The translations under genes were made by a program, and so were the position numbers. A model generated the notes under the pieces. It was not told where the DNA came from, ran no database searches, and worked only from the letters and a program-made list of their open reading frames with translations. A stretch of DNA of 35,988 nucleotides from positions 1 to 35,988 of the forward strand of contig CADEEC010000015.1 of assembly GCA_902826255.1 (NCBI GenBank), written 5' to 3'. This document shows, in pieces, positions 8,244 through 16,520 of this stretch; position 1 is the first letter of the stretch, and every line of letters begins with the position of its first letter. The stretch is from an uncultured Hyphomicrobiales bacterium (GTDB taxonomy: Bacteria > Pseudomonadota > Alphaproteobacteria > Rhizobiales > Hyphomicrobiaceae).

Positions 8244-9911
8244 CTACCGCCTCCGTGTGCCAAACACGCTGGAAAAGCGTGTCGCACCGTGCTGGGGCGT
8301 CGCAGCAGGCTTGGCCGGCGCAACAGGAGGCGGTGGAGCCGGAGGCGGCGGCACGGCCGGCCGCGCCTGGGTCGTCGCCGGTTGCGGCGCACGCGGTTGC
8401 GCGGCGGCGGGCACCGGCGCGCGCGGCGGTGGCGCGACTGTTGGCGGGGGCGGGCGCGGCGGCGTGCTTGTTGCCGGCCGCCCGGCGCCGATGCGGCCGC
8501 CTTCGTCGGTGGCCGTCGGCGGGATGACGGCACGCTCGCCACCACCGCCGGTCATGGAATTCATGCGCCGGTATTCATCGCGGATCGGCCAGCTCGCCTT
8601 CTCCGCCGCCACCTGCACGCACTCGATCAGCGCGCAATTGTGCGCCTCGCGGCGATGCGCCTTCATGTCGCCGTCGCGGTAGGCGTTGAGGATACGGAAC
8701 TCCATGGGGTCCATGCCGACCTTGTGGGCCAGCTTGTCCATCTGCACCTCGAGCGAAAAGTCGACGCCGGTGATGCCGAAGCCGCGCATGGCAGTGGCGG
8801 GCGTGCGGTTCGTGTACACGCAGTAGCACTCTGCATGCACGTTTGGGATGGTGTAGGGGCCCGGGATGTGGGCGATGCATTTTACCGCGCCGTAGCTGGA
8901 GAGCCGGGTGTAGGCCCCGGCGTCGAAGTAGCTGGTGACCTTGCGCGCGATGATGCGGCCGTCGCGCATCACGCCATCCTTGACGTAGTGGCGCTCTGCA
9001 CCGCGCGGGCAGCCGTACAGCATCTCCTCCTCACGGTTGAGCACGTAGCGAACGGGCCGCCCGGTCAGCATCGCGCCGAGGATCGACAGCGGCTCAGTCA
9101 GCGAATCGACCTTGCCGCCGAAGCCGCCGCCCACGGTACCGCCCAGGAAATGCAGACGGTTCGACGGCACATCGAGCAGCTTCGCCGCCGTGCCTAACGA
9201 GAAGAACAGCGCCTGCGTGCAGGTGTGTACGACAAACCGATCATTGGTCTCGGGCGCGGCAATCGAACCGTTGGTCTCGGTGGGCGCGTGCTCGATTGGC
9301 GACATCTGATAGCGCTCTTCGACAATAAAGTCGGCTTGCGCAAATGCCCGTTCCACGTCGCCGAAGCGCAGCTTCTGGTGGTTATATTTCTCGTGATACT
9401 CGAAGGCGTTGGTCGGGTAGGTTTCGTTGACGACCGGCGCACCGGATTTCAACGCCTCCTCCACGTCGAACACCGCCGGCAGCGGATCGTATTCGACGCG
9501 CACCTTGGTGAGCGCGTCATACGCGGCGGCCTCACTCTCGGCCACGATGGCAAGGATCGGCTCGCCCTTGTAGCGGACCTTGTCGGCGGCCAGCAGCGGC
9601 TCGTCGTCCTTGCCGAAGTTGATGAGGCTCAGCAGCGTGTTCTTGTTGACCGGCACGTCGGCGGCACGGATCACGCGTTTCACGCCCGGCGCACGCTCGG
9701 CGGCCGCGGTGTCGATCGAGCGCAGGCGCGCGTGCGGATGCGGGCTGCGCAAGACCTTCAGATGCAGCAGGCCCTCGAAGGCGTGGTCGTCGAAGTAGCG
9801 CGTGCGTCCCGTGACATGCCCGAGCATGTCCTGGCGCTGGCGCGGCTGGCCGACCTCGTTGAGGCGGTCGTCGCGCTCATCCTTGAAGTACTCTTTCCTA
9901 AACTCGAGCAT
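8244..9911 (-). CDS. Molybdenum hydroxylase large subunit, N-terminal half with proline-rich tail
   Basis: This 555-residue protein covers the a/b hammerhead domain and the first MoCo-binding domain of xanthine dehydrogenase-family Mo subunits. GGTVGGGFGGK is at residues 257-267 and ATAMRGFG at 372-379. The latter is the xanthine-dehydrogenase-type loop, not the AYxCSFR loop of form I CO dehydrogenase. The chain departs from the family at about residue 448 and ends in roughly 105 residues dominated by Pro, Ala and Thr. The ATG at 9911 overlaps the 2Fe-2S gene by 14 bases and gives the expected N-terminus; the frame is open a little further upstream. Together with the next ORF, and without the tail, the length equals a normal single-chain subunit (about 790 residues). 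Confidence 0.88.
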   Translation of the reverse strand: MLEFRKEYFKDERDDRLNEVGQPRQRQDMLGHVTGRTRYFDDHAFEGLLHLKVLRSPHPHARLRSIDTAAAERAPGVKRVIRAADVPVNKNTLLSLINFGKDDEPLLAADKVRYKGEPILAIVAESEAAAYDALTKVRVEYDPLPAVFDVEEALKSGAPVVNETYPTNAFEYHEKYNHQKLRFGDVERAFAQADFIVEERYQMSPIEHAPTETNGSIAAPETNDRFVVHTCTQALFFSLGTAAKLLDVPSNRLHFLGGTVGGGFGGKVDSLTEPLSILGAMLTGRPVRYVLNREEEMLYGCPRGAERHYVKDGVMRDGRIIARKVTSYFDAGAYTRLSSYGAVKCIAHIPGPYTIPNVHAECYCVYTNRTPATAMRGFGITGVDFSLEVQMDKLAHKVGMDPMEFRILNAYRDGDMKAHRREAHNCALIECVQVAAEKASWPIRDEYRRMNSMTGGGGERAVIPPTATDEGGRIGAGRPATSTPPRPPPPTVAPPPRAPVPAAAQPRAPQPATTQARPAVPPPPAPPPPVAPAKPAATPQHGATRFSSVFGTRRR

Positions 9912-10404
9912 GGCCCTGCTCTCTGTTCGAGCCGCCGCCCCGCTTGGCGGCCGCATCCATGATGGCGTTGATGATCGGCTCGTAGCCGGTGCAGCGGCAG
10001 ATGTTGCCGGAGATGGCTTCCGCGACCTCCTCGCGTGTCGGGGAGGCGTTGCGGTCGAGCAGCGCCTTGGCCGCCATCAGCATGCCCGAGGTACAGAAGC
10101 CGCACTGTGCCGCGAAATGCTCCATGAAGGCTGTCTGCAGCGGATGCAGGTTGGGCCCGTCGCTCAAGCCGAGCGCGGTGTCGACCGAGCGTCCCGCGCA
10201 TGTTTCAGCAAGCGTAAGGCAGGCAAGTTGCGGCTCACCATCGACCAGCACGGTGCAGACCCCGCAGGTCCCCTGGCCGCAGCCGTACTTGGCCGACATG
10301 TCGCCTACGCCGCGGCGCAGGACATTGAGAAGGTTCTCGCCGCCATCGACGAATACGGCTTTGTCGGAGCCGTTGAGCCGGAACTGTACGGGTGTCTTGG
10401 CCAT
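9898..10404 (-). CDS. Molybdenum hydroxylase 2Fe-2S subunit (CoxS-like)
   Basis: This 168-residue small subunit carries both iron-sulfur clusters that pass electrons from the Mo site to FAD. The plant-ferredoxin-type cluster is ligated by C42, C47, C50 and C62 (YGCGQGTCGVC). The second cluster uses C101 and C104 (QCGFC) and C136 and C138 (NICRC). All eight cysteines are present, so the subunit looks functional. It lies 6 bases after the FAD-subunit gene and overlaps the N-terminal Mo-subunit gene, giving the M-S-L order of cox-type clusters. Confidence 0.95.
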   Translation of the reverse strand: MAKTPVQFRLNGSDKAVFVDGGENLLNVLRRGVGDMSAKYGCGQGTCGVCTVLVDGEPQLACLTLAETCAGRSVDTALGLSDGPNLHPLQTAFMEHFAAQCGFCTSGMLMAAKALLDRNASPTREEVAEAISGNICRCTGYEPIINAIMDAAAKRGGGSNREQGHARV

Positions 10405-10410
10405 GGCGCC

Positions 10411-11232
10411 TTATCCTGTCTCGCCCAACAGCACGCGGCGCAGGTGCACCGGCAGCACCTCGCGGCGATACCAGGCGCTCGCAAGCGCATCCGTCGCCGG
10501 AGTGGTGCCCTCGGCAGCGGCGGCGAGCGCCGGCGCGATGCCGGCGGCATCGAGGCTCCGGCCCTCCAGCGCGCGCTCCACAGCGCGGGCACGGATGGGC
10601 GTTGGCGCCATCGCACCATAGGCGACCCGCGCGTTGGAGAGCCGGCCGCCGGTTGCCGGCAGATGCGCTGCGATGCTCAGGACAGAGACGCCCTTGGGCT
10701 TCACACGCGACACCTTGCGGAACCGGAAGGCGTCGGGGCTCGCGGGACGCGACACGGTCACTGCGGTGACGAGGCCGCTGCTACGGTCGCGGCTCTGCAG
10801 GAACTGCTCCAGTGGCATCTGCTGTGCGCCGCCGTACGCCGCCTGGATCGAGACAGTCGCGTCGAGCGCAAGCAGCGCCGTTGTGAAGTCGCCGTAGGGC
10901 GAGCCGGCGAACAGGTTGCCGCCGACCGTTGCCATCGCCCGCACCGCCGGGCCGCCGACGATGCGGGCGGCGGGGTGCAGGAAGGCGAGGTCGCGGTTGG
11001 CGAGGATATCCACCATGCGCGCGCCAGCACCGATCTCGACGCGCGATGGATCGCTGCGGATCTGGCGGTAACCGGTGTCAGTCGAGCGCACCAGCGTGCC
11101 GATCGACGTATCGCCCTCGTTGATCGCGCGCATCAGCAGCGTGCCGCCGGAGATGAAGCGCGCGGTGCGATCGGAGGCCAACGCGGCGGCAGCCTCACTC
11201 ATCGAACCGAATGTTTTCACCGTCAGCGCCAT
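10411..11232 (-). CDS. Molybdenum hydroxylase FAD-binding subunit (CoxM-like)
   Basis: This 273-residue flavoprotein subunit belongs to the FAD_binding_5/CO_deh_flav_C family. FAD-contact motifs are visible: SGGTLLMRAI near the N-terminus and ATVGGNLFAGSPYGD in the middle. The ATG at 11232 is chosen because it directly follows a GAGGGGAA ribosome-binding site and the stop of the SRPBCC gene; the longer upstream frame reads through that SRPBCC gene and is not credible. Length is slightly below the usual 280-290. It is the first of the three hydroxylase subunits in transcription order. Confidence 0.93.
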   Translation of the reverse strand: MALTVKTFGSMSEAAAALASDRTARFISGGTLLMRAINEGDTSIGTLVRSTDTGYRQIRSDPSRVEIGAGARMVDILANRDLAFLHPAARIVGGPAVRAMATVGGNLFAGSPYGDFTTALLALDATVSIQAAYGGAQQMPLEQFLQSRDRSSGLVTAVTVSRPASPDAFRFRKVSRVKPKGVSVLSIAAHLPATGGRLSNARVAYGAMAPTPIRARAVERALEGRSLDAAGIAPALAAAAEGTTPATDALASAWYRREVLPVHLRRVLLGETG

Positions 11233-11239
11233 GTTCCCC

Positions 11240-11683
11240 TCAAGCCGCCAGCGCCTCGTGATTGCGAATGGCCTCGAAGCCCGCTTCGTAGATCTGTTCG
11301 CCCACCATCTTCGCCAGTTCCTGCTCCCGGCCGGCCGGCGTGGTGAAGCTGCATTGCCAATGCCAGAACGTGCGATTGCCGTCGGTGACCGGCAGCAGGC
11401 GCACGTGCGCCACATAGTTCAGGAGTGGCACCGGTGTATCGAGAAGGCAGTAGCTGAACGTCATCTCGAGATCGGACAAGGACAGCAGCAATTCGCGAAG
11501 CTCGGAGCCGTCCTGCAGCTGGAAGCGACGCACGCAGCCCACCACATCGGACGGCAGGTGTCGCTCGATGGCACTGATCTTCACCGCCGGATGCCACTGG
11601 TCGTGACCGTTGAAGTCGCGCAGCAACGCCCACACCCGGTCTACCGGCGCGTCGATGATCGTGCTTTTGACGATGCGGACCAT
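11240..11683 (-). CDS. SRPBCC (START/PYR-like) family protein, copy 1
   Basis: This 147-residue single-domain helix-grip protein begins with a strand and a VWALLRDFNG helix, and has the PVTDGNRTFWHW strand near the C-terminus. SRPBCC proteins bind hydrophobic ligands; CoxG, a member encoded in CO dehydrogenase clusters, acts in membrane association of the enzyme. This copy directly precedes the FAD subunit gene. It is very similar to copy 2 (about two-thirds identical by eye), which indicates a recent tandem duplication. The ligand is unknown. Confidence 0.85.
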   Translation of the reverse strand: MVRIVKSTIIDAPVDRVWALLRDFNGHDQWHPAVKISAIERHLPSDVVGCVRRFQLQDGSELRELLLSLSDLEMTFSYCLLDTPVPLLNYVAHVRLLPVTDGNRTFWHWQCSFTTPAGREQELAKMVGEQIYEAGFEAIRNHEALAA

Positions 11684-11699
11684 CGCTGCAGCCAGCCCC

Positions 11700-12146
11700 T
11701 CAAGCCGCCAAGGCGTTGTAGTTGTTGCGGACGGATTCGAACCCAGCCTGGAAGATCAGTTCGCTCACCAGGTGGGTCATGTCGGGTTCGGCGGCTGGCG
11801 GGGCCGTGAAGCGGGCCTCCCAGTGCCAAAAGGTGCGGTTGCCGTCGGTGACGGGCAGCAGGCGCACATGCGCCACATAGTTGAACAGGGGAATCGGCGT
11901 GTCGAGCAGGCAGTAACTGAACGTCATCTCCAAGTCGGAGAGGCCGAGGAGCTGCTCGCGCACCTCGGCGCCATCCTGCAGCTGGACACGGCGTATGCAG
12001 CCGATGAGATCGGCCGGCAGATGGCGCTCGATGGCGCTGGCCTTGATCGGCGGAAGCCAGCGGTCGAAGCCGTTGAAGTCGCGCAGGATGGCCCACACGC
12101 GGTCGACGGGCGCGTCGATGATCGTGCTCTTGACGACGCGCGGCAC
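11700..12146 (-). CDS. SRPBCC (START/PYR-like) family protein, copy 2
   Basis: This 148-residue protein has the same fold signature as its neighbour: an N-terminal VKSTIIDAPVDRVW, then SAIERHLPADLIGC and PVTDGNRTFWHWEARF. It differs from copy 1 mainly in its last 35 residues. Such divergence around the C-terminal helix, which caps the cavity in this fold, could mean the copies accept different ligands. It lies 16 bases before copy 1 and 4 bases after copy 3. Confidence 0.85.
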   Translation of the reverse strand: MPRVVKSTIIDAPVDRVWAILRDFNGFDRWLPPIKASAIERHLPADLIGCIRRVQLQDGAEVREQLLGLSDLEMTFSYCLLDTPIPLFNYVAHVRLLPVTDGNRTFWHWEARFTAPPAAEPDMTHLVSELIFQAGFESVRNNYNALAA

Positions 12147-12150
12147 CGCC

Positions 12151-12588
12151 TCACCCTCCGAACTGACGCTTCAGGGCATCGAAGCCGCCCTGGAACACGC
12201 CGTTGCCAATGTTGCCGACGAGCTCCGCCTCGCGCTCAGGTGCACAATCGAACTCGGCCGACCATTCCAGGAAGGTGCGTTGCCCGTCCGTGACCGGGGT
12301 GAGGCGCAGCGTGGCGACGTAGTTCTCCACACCCATGGGCGATTCCAGGATCGAGTAGGTGCAGAACATGTCGAAATCGGACAGGCCCAGCAGCTGCTCG
12401 CGGATGCGGTCGCCGTTGCGCAGACGAAAATCGCGGATGCAGCCGATCTTATCGGCCGGCTCGCCGTTCTCGATGCGGCTCTCCGCGATGCCGGGATGCC
12501 AGGTGGGCAATCCATTGAAGTCGCGCACGCGCGCCCAGACCTTGGCGGCCGGGGCATTGACGACGCTCGATGTGTAGACTTTCGCCAT
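12151..12588 (-). CDS. SRPBCC (START/PYR-like) family protein, copy 3
   Basis: This 145-residue protein is the first and most divergent of the three tandem copies. It keeps the family pattern (APAAKVWARVRDFNG, LLGLSDFDMFCTYSI, PVTDGQRTFLEW), so all three clearly share an ancestor. It starts 15 bases after the flotillin stop. Clustering of the three copies between a flotillin and a molybdenum hydroxylase suggests roles in docking the hydroxylase to membrane or in handling a hydrophobic substrate; this is inference from CoxG. Confidence 0.84.
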   Translation of the reverse strand: MAKVYTSSVVNAPAAKVWARVRDFNGLPTWHPGIAESRIENGEPADKIGCIRDFRLRNGDRIREQLLGLSDFDMFCTYSILESPMGVENYVATLRLTPVTDGQRTFLEWSAEFDCAPEREAELVGNIGNGVFQGGFDALKRQFGG

Positions 12589-12603
12589 CGTATCTGTGCT
12601 GCC

Positions 12604-15600
12604 CTAGCTCGATCCGCGCTCGCCACCGCCGCCTTCGCCACCGCTTGGAGGCTTCGACGAGCCGCGCCCCTTGCCCTCGCCGTCGCCGGCTTCCTTGGCG
12701 ACACGCTGCATGTCGGAGGCCTCACGCATGAGACCGCCGAGCCGCGACAAGCTACCGCCTTCGATGCCGATCTCCTTCAAGACTTGGTCGATCATGGGCG
12801 CTTGCACGCGGTAGCGCAGCGCGGAGTCGATCACCTCGTCGGTAGGGCTGCCGCGCCCGCCACCACCGCCGCTGCCTCCGTTCAGGCCATCGACCTGCAG
12901 GATGCGGATGCCCTCGATCTTCTCCATCGGCTTGACGCTCTCGCGCACGATGCCCTCGATGCGGTCGAGCAGGCGGCGCCGGAACAGGCCGTAGCGCGCT
13001 TCGTCGGTGAGCACGTTCTCGGCCTCGTACAGCAGCTTCTGCGCTTCGGCAGCAACTGTGGCACGCACCTGCTCGGCCTGGGCGGCTATGCGCTTCTCCT
13101 CGGCGTCCTTCTGCGCCAGCATCACCTCGACGGATGTGCGGCGGCGGGCGGCCTCGGCATCGCGCGCGGTGGTGACGCGCTCCTCGGCCTCCGCGGCCTG
13201 GGCGCGCATGGATTCGGCCTCGACCTTGGCCGCCGATTCCTCGAGCGACTTCTGGAAAAGGGCGATGGCCTTGTCCATCAGGACGGTTTCGACCTCCTTC
13301 TCGCGCGCAACCTCCAGCTTGCGTAGCGCGAGATCGCGACCGATGCGGGCTTCGTCCAGACCGCGCTCGGAAGCAAGGCGCGCCCGCTCGATCTCCTCGC
13401 GGGAGGCAATCTCGGCCTCCTGCAGAGCTTGAGAGCGCGCGACCTCGATCTGTTCCAGAGCGCGCCGGCGAGCGAGCCGCACTGTTTCCAGGGCCTGGTC
13501 GCGACCGACTTCGGTCTTCTCGATCTCCTGTTGCGCCGCGATCTCGGCCTGCTTGACGTGACGGTCGGCCTCAGTGCGCTCCACCCGCTTGCCGGCCAGC
13601 TCGATGGTGCGCTGCTCCTCGGCGATCTCCACCACCTTCTTCTGGTCGATCTGCAGCACCTCACGCGCCTTCTGCGAGGCGATGCGGGCCTTTTCCAGTT
13701 CCAGCTCGGTGGCGATGCGGGCGCGTTCGACGGCGTCGCGCTTCTTGATCTCGGCCGCGTCGACGGCCTCGGCCTGGGCGATGGCGAGCGTCTTGGTTTC
13801 CTGCTCGGACGCAATGCGCGCCGCCAGCACGGTCTTCTCCTGGGCGATGCGAGTCGCCTCGATCAGCTCGCGCGCCCTGATCTCGGCAGCATCGATCTCG
13901 CGCATGTGCTCGATCTCGAGCTGGCGGATCGCCTCATCGCGCGCGATGCGCTCGGTCGCGACCTTGCCCTCCTGCGCGATGCGTGCGGATTCGATCGCTT
14001 CCCGGGCGGCGATCTCGGCCGCTTCCAGCGCCTTGGTGCGCTCGATCTCACGCGCGCGCGTCGCTTCCTCGCTGGAGATGCGAGCTGCAGCGATATTCTG
14101 GTCCTGAGCGATACGAGCAGCTTCAATCGCCTCGCGGGCCGCGATATCGGCCTCATCGAGAGCCTTGTTGCGGGCGATCTCCAGCGCTCGCGTGTGCTCC
14201 TCCTGCGCGATGCGGGCCGCTTCCACCTTCTCGCGGTTCTGGATGGCGCTTTCCTCCAGTACGCGGTTGCGCGCCAGCTCCAGCACGTGCGTCTCCTGCT
14301 CGGAGGCGATGCGCTCGGCAGAAATCGCCTTCTCGCGCGCGATACGGGCCGCCTCGATGGCACGGCCGGAGGCAATCTCTGCTTCCTCCAGCGTGCGGTT
14401 GCGCTCGATTTCCAGATTGCGGACGTTCTTCTCCGACTGGATGCGCTCGGCATTCACCGCCAACTCCTGGGCGATGCGCGCCTTGGCGGTTGCCTCCCGA
14501 GCGGCAATATCAGCCTGTTCCACCGCCTTGGTGCGATCGATCTCGCGGCGCTGGGTCTCCTCGTCCTTGGCGATGCGCGCCTCGGTCAGGATGCGCTCCT
14601 GCGCAATGCGCGCCTTCTCGACCTGCTCGCGCGCGGCGATTTCGGATTCCTCCACCACACGCTGGCGCTCGATTTCGCGCTGACGTACCTCTCGCTCGGA
14701 AGCGATGCGCGCCTCGCTGATCGCCTTGTCGTTGGCGATGCGCCACTTCTCGATTTCCTCGCGGGCGGTGATCTGGGCGCGCTCGGCCTCGGTGTCGCGC
14801 AGAGCGCGCTCGCGTGCCAGCTCGGCGCGCTGGATGGCACGGCTGACCTCGACGTCCCGCTCCTGGTTGAGGCGTGCGGCCTCGCTCTCGCGTTCGATGT
14901 CGAGGGCTTGCTTCTCGGCCTCCAGATTGCGGGTGCGGATGCGGATCATCGAGTCCTGCTCGATGTCGTTCCTGAGCTTGCGTCGATCCTCGATCTCGCC
15001 AATCAGGTTGGTGAGGCCTTCCGCGTCGAAGCGGTTGGACGGATTGAAGAACTGCAGGTCGGTCTGGTCGAGGTCCGTAAGCGCCACCGTCTCGAGCTCG
15101 AGACCGTTCTGGGCCAGCGCCTCGGATGCCGCGATCTTGACACGCTGCAGGTAAGTGCCGCGCTGCTCGTGCATCTCGATCATGTTCATCTCGGAGGCGA
15201 CCGAGCGCAGGGCGGATACGAACTTGCCGGACAAGAGCGCATGCAGACGCTCCGGCTCCATGGTGCGGCGGCCGAGCGTGGCGGCGGCGAGCGCAACGGC
15301 GTCCCGGGTCGGCGCCACGCGCACGTAGAAATCTGCATCGATGTCGACGCGCATGCGGTCCTTGGTGATGATCGCGTCATCCCGGGCACGCGCCACGCTC
15401 ATTTGCAGCACGTTCATGTTGACCGGGGTGATATCGTGGATGATCGGCAGCACGAATGCGCCACCGTTAATCACCACACGCTCGCCGAAGAGACCGGTGC
15501 GAACGAACGAGACCTCCTTGGAGGATCGCCGGTACAGCCAGTTGACGAGGTAGACGATGATCGCGATCGCGATGATCGCTACGATCAGCCACAGGATGAT

Positions 15601-15624
15601 GGTGCCGATCAGCTGAGCAGTCAT
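12604..15624 (-). CDS. Giant flotillin-family (SPFH/Band 7) membrane protein with long repeat coiled coil
   Basis: This 1006-residue protein is much longer than usual flotillins (about 450-700). An N-terminal membrane helix spans roughly residues 6-30. An SPFH/Band 7 domain follows to about residue 210 (FVLPIIHDITPVNM, RMRVDIDADFYVRV). Residues 255-683 are a regular 44-residue repeat, with degenerate copies continuing to about 771. A flotillin-type C-terminal segment (about 864-915, ESVKPMEKIEGIRILQVDG) and a Gly/Ser-rich low-complexity tail close the chain. The ATG at 15624 is preferred over an in-frame GTG at 15633 because a GGAG site is placed 8 bases before the ATG. Flotillins scaffold membrane microdomains; here it may organise the hydroxylase and transport proteins encoded on either side. 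Confidence 0.9.
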   Translation of the reverse strand: MTAQLIGTIILWLIVAIIAIAIIVYLVNWLYRRSSKEVSFVRTGLFGERVVINGGAFVLPIIHDITPVNMNVLQMSVARARDDAIITKDRMRVDIDADFYVRVAPTRDAVALAAATLGRRTMEPERLHALLSGKFVSALRSVASEMNMIEMHEQRGTYLQRVKIAASEALAQNGLELETVALTDLDQTDLQFFNPSNRFDAEGLTNLIGEIEDRRKLRNDIEQDSMIRIRTRNLEAEKQALDIERESEAARLNQERDVEVSRAIQRAELARERALRDTEAERAQITAREEIEKWRIANDKAISEARIASEREVRQREIERQRVVEESEIAAREQVEKARIAQERILTEARIAKDEETQRREIDRTKAVEQADIAAREATAKARIAQELAVNAERIQSEKNVRNLEIERNRTLEEAEIASGRAIEAARIAREKAISAERIASEQETHVLELARNRVLEESAIQNREKVEAARIAQEEHTRALEIARNKALDEADIAAREAIEAARIAQDQNIAAARISSEEATRAREIERTKALEAAEIAAREAIESARIAQEGKVATERIARDEAIRQLEIEHMREIDAAEIRARELIEATRIAQEKTVLAARIASEQETKTLAIAQAEAVDAAEIKKRDAVERARIATELELEKARIASQKAREVLQIDQKKVVEIAEEQRTIELAGKRVERTEADRHVKQAEIAAQQEIEKTEVGRDQALETVRLARRRALEQIEVARSQALQEAEIASREEIERARLASERGLDEARIGRDLALRKLEVAREKEVETVLMDKAIALFQKSLEESAAKVEAESMRAQAAEAEERVTTARDAEAARRRTSVEVMLAQKDAEEKRIAAQAEQVRATVAAEAQKLLYEAENVLTDEARYGLFRRRLLDRIEGIVRESVKPMEKIEGIRILQVDGLNGGSGGGGGRGSPTDEVIDSALRYRVQAPMIDQVLKEIGIEGGSLSRLGGLMREASDMQRVAKEAGDGEGKGRGSSKPPSGGEGGGGERGSS
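13312..14862 (-). repeat. Tandem 132-bp (44-residue) coding repeats in the flotillin gene
   Basis: The encoded chain repeats every 44 residues, built from four 11-residue units, with a recurrent ARIAQE at unit boundaries and AEIAAREAIEAARIAQ-like consensus. About nine copies are clear from 13576 to 14862. One copy (genomic about 14104-14202) has only 33 residues, an exact loss of one 11-residue unit. Degenerate copies extend to 13312. The 11-residue period is the hendecad pattern of right-handed or straight coiled coils. Confidence 0.9.
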
Positions 15625-15677
15625 TACGCACACTCCACTCGCAAGGCCCGCTCCTGGGCCCTGTTAACCAAACGTCC

Positions 15678-16517
15678 TCAACCCCGCTGCCGCCCAATCA
15701 ACTTGAACTTCCGCGTTTGCTCCGTCAGGGCAACCTCGGTCGGCAGGCGCTCCATAGATGACGCACCGTAGAAGCCGTGACAGTTCTTAGTTTCCCTCAT
15801 GATGAAGGCCGCGTCCTCGGGGCTGGAAACCGGGCCTCCATGGACAATCACAATCGCGTCTTTCCGCACCTTCAGGGCGGCCTCCGCCCAGGCATCCACC
15901 AGGGCCGGGCAGTCGGCGAGCTTGAGTGCCGTTCCCGCGCCGATGGAGCCGCCAGTGGTGAGCCCCAGGTGGCAGACGATGATGTCGGCACCCACCTTCG
16001 CCATGGCCGCCGCCTCGTCCGTACTGAACACGTAGGGGGTGGTGAGCAGGTCCTTGCCGTGGGCGGCGGCGATCATGTCGACCTCCAGCCCGTAGGACAT
16101 GCCGGTCACTTCCAGGTTGGCGCGGAACGTGCCGTCGATGATGCCGACGGTCGGGAAATTCTGCACGCCGGCAAAGCCCATGGCTTTGATCTGGTCGAGG
16201 AACACGTCCATCAGCCGGAAGGGATCGGTGCCGTTGACGCCGGCGAGAACGGGCGTGTGCTTGACGACGGGCAGCACCTCGGCCGCCATCTCGACCACGA
16301 TCTGGTTGGCGTCGCCATAAGCGAGCAGGCCTGCGAGCGAGCCGCGGCCGGCCATCCGGTAGCGGCCCGAGTTGTAGATCACAATGAGATCGATACCGCC
16401 GGCTTCCTGGCACTTGGCGGAGAGGCCCGTGCCGGCGCCACCGCCGACGATGGGTTCGCCACGCGCGACCATGCCGCGGAACTTCTCAAGCAGTGCGGAT
16501 CGCTCGAAGCGGGGCAT
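15678..16517 (-). CDS. TIM-barrel enzyme, 'phosphoenolpyruvate hydrolase-like' family (Tm-1 C-terminal-domain type)
   Basis: This 279-residue protein matches the PF09370 TIM-barrel family. Strong family segments are [50 protein letters not shown], and the C-terminal [13 protein letters not shown]. The same domain forms the C-terminal half of plant Tm-1 proteins. The gene begins 3 bases after the stop of the LivF/Tm-1-like fusion, so the two Tm-1 halves are encoded consecutively in the order seen in the plant protein. The reaction catalysed in bacteria is not established; a phosphoenolpyruvate-superfamily lyase or hydrolase activity is likely. Confidence 0.88.
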   Translation of the reverse strand: MPRFERSALLEKFRGMVARGEPIVGGGAGTGLSAKCQEAGGIDLIVIYNSGRYRMAGRGSLAGLLAYGDANQIVVEMAAEVLPVVKHTPVLAGVNGTDPFRLMDVFLDQIKAMGFAGVQNFPTVGIIDGTFRANLEVTGMSYGLEVDMIAAAHGKDLLTTPYVFSTDEAAAMAKVGADIIVCHLGLTTGGSIGAGTALKLADCPALVDAWAEAALKVRKDAIVIVHGGPVSSPEDAAFIMRETKNCHGFYGASSMERLPTEVALTEQTRKFKLIGRQRG

Positions 16518-16520
16518 GGT

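Noticed and set aside
7207..11232. Carbon monoxide dehydrogenase (CoxMSL)
   Set aside because: Gene order fits, but the Mo subunit lacks the AYxCSFR loop and has an XDH-type AMRGFG loop, so CO oxidation is not supported.
13312..14862. CRISPR-like or mobile repeat array
   Set aside because: The period is 132 bp, in frame, and encodes a continuous coiled coil; there are no spacers.
13429..15771. 780-residue open frame on the plus strand opposite the flotillin gene
   Set aside because: It is a by-product of GC-rich repeated codons on the other strand; its composition is Leu/Asp/Arg/Gly-rich with no domain, and the opposite frame has clear SPFH and flotillin C-terminal domains.
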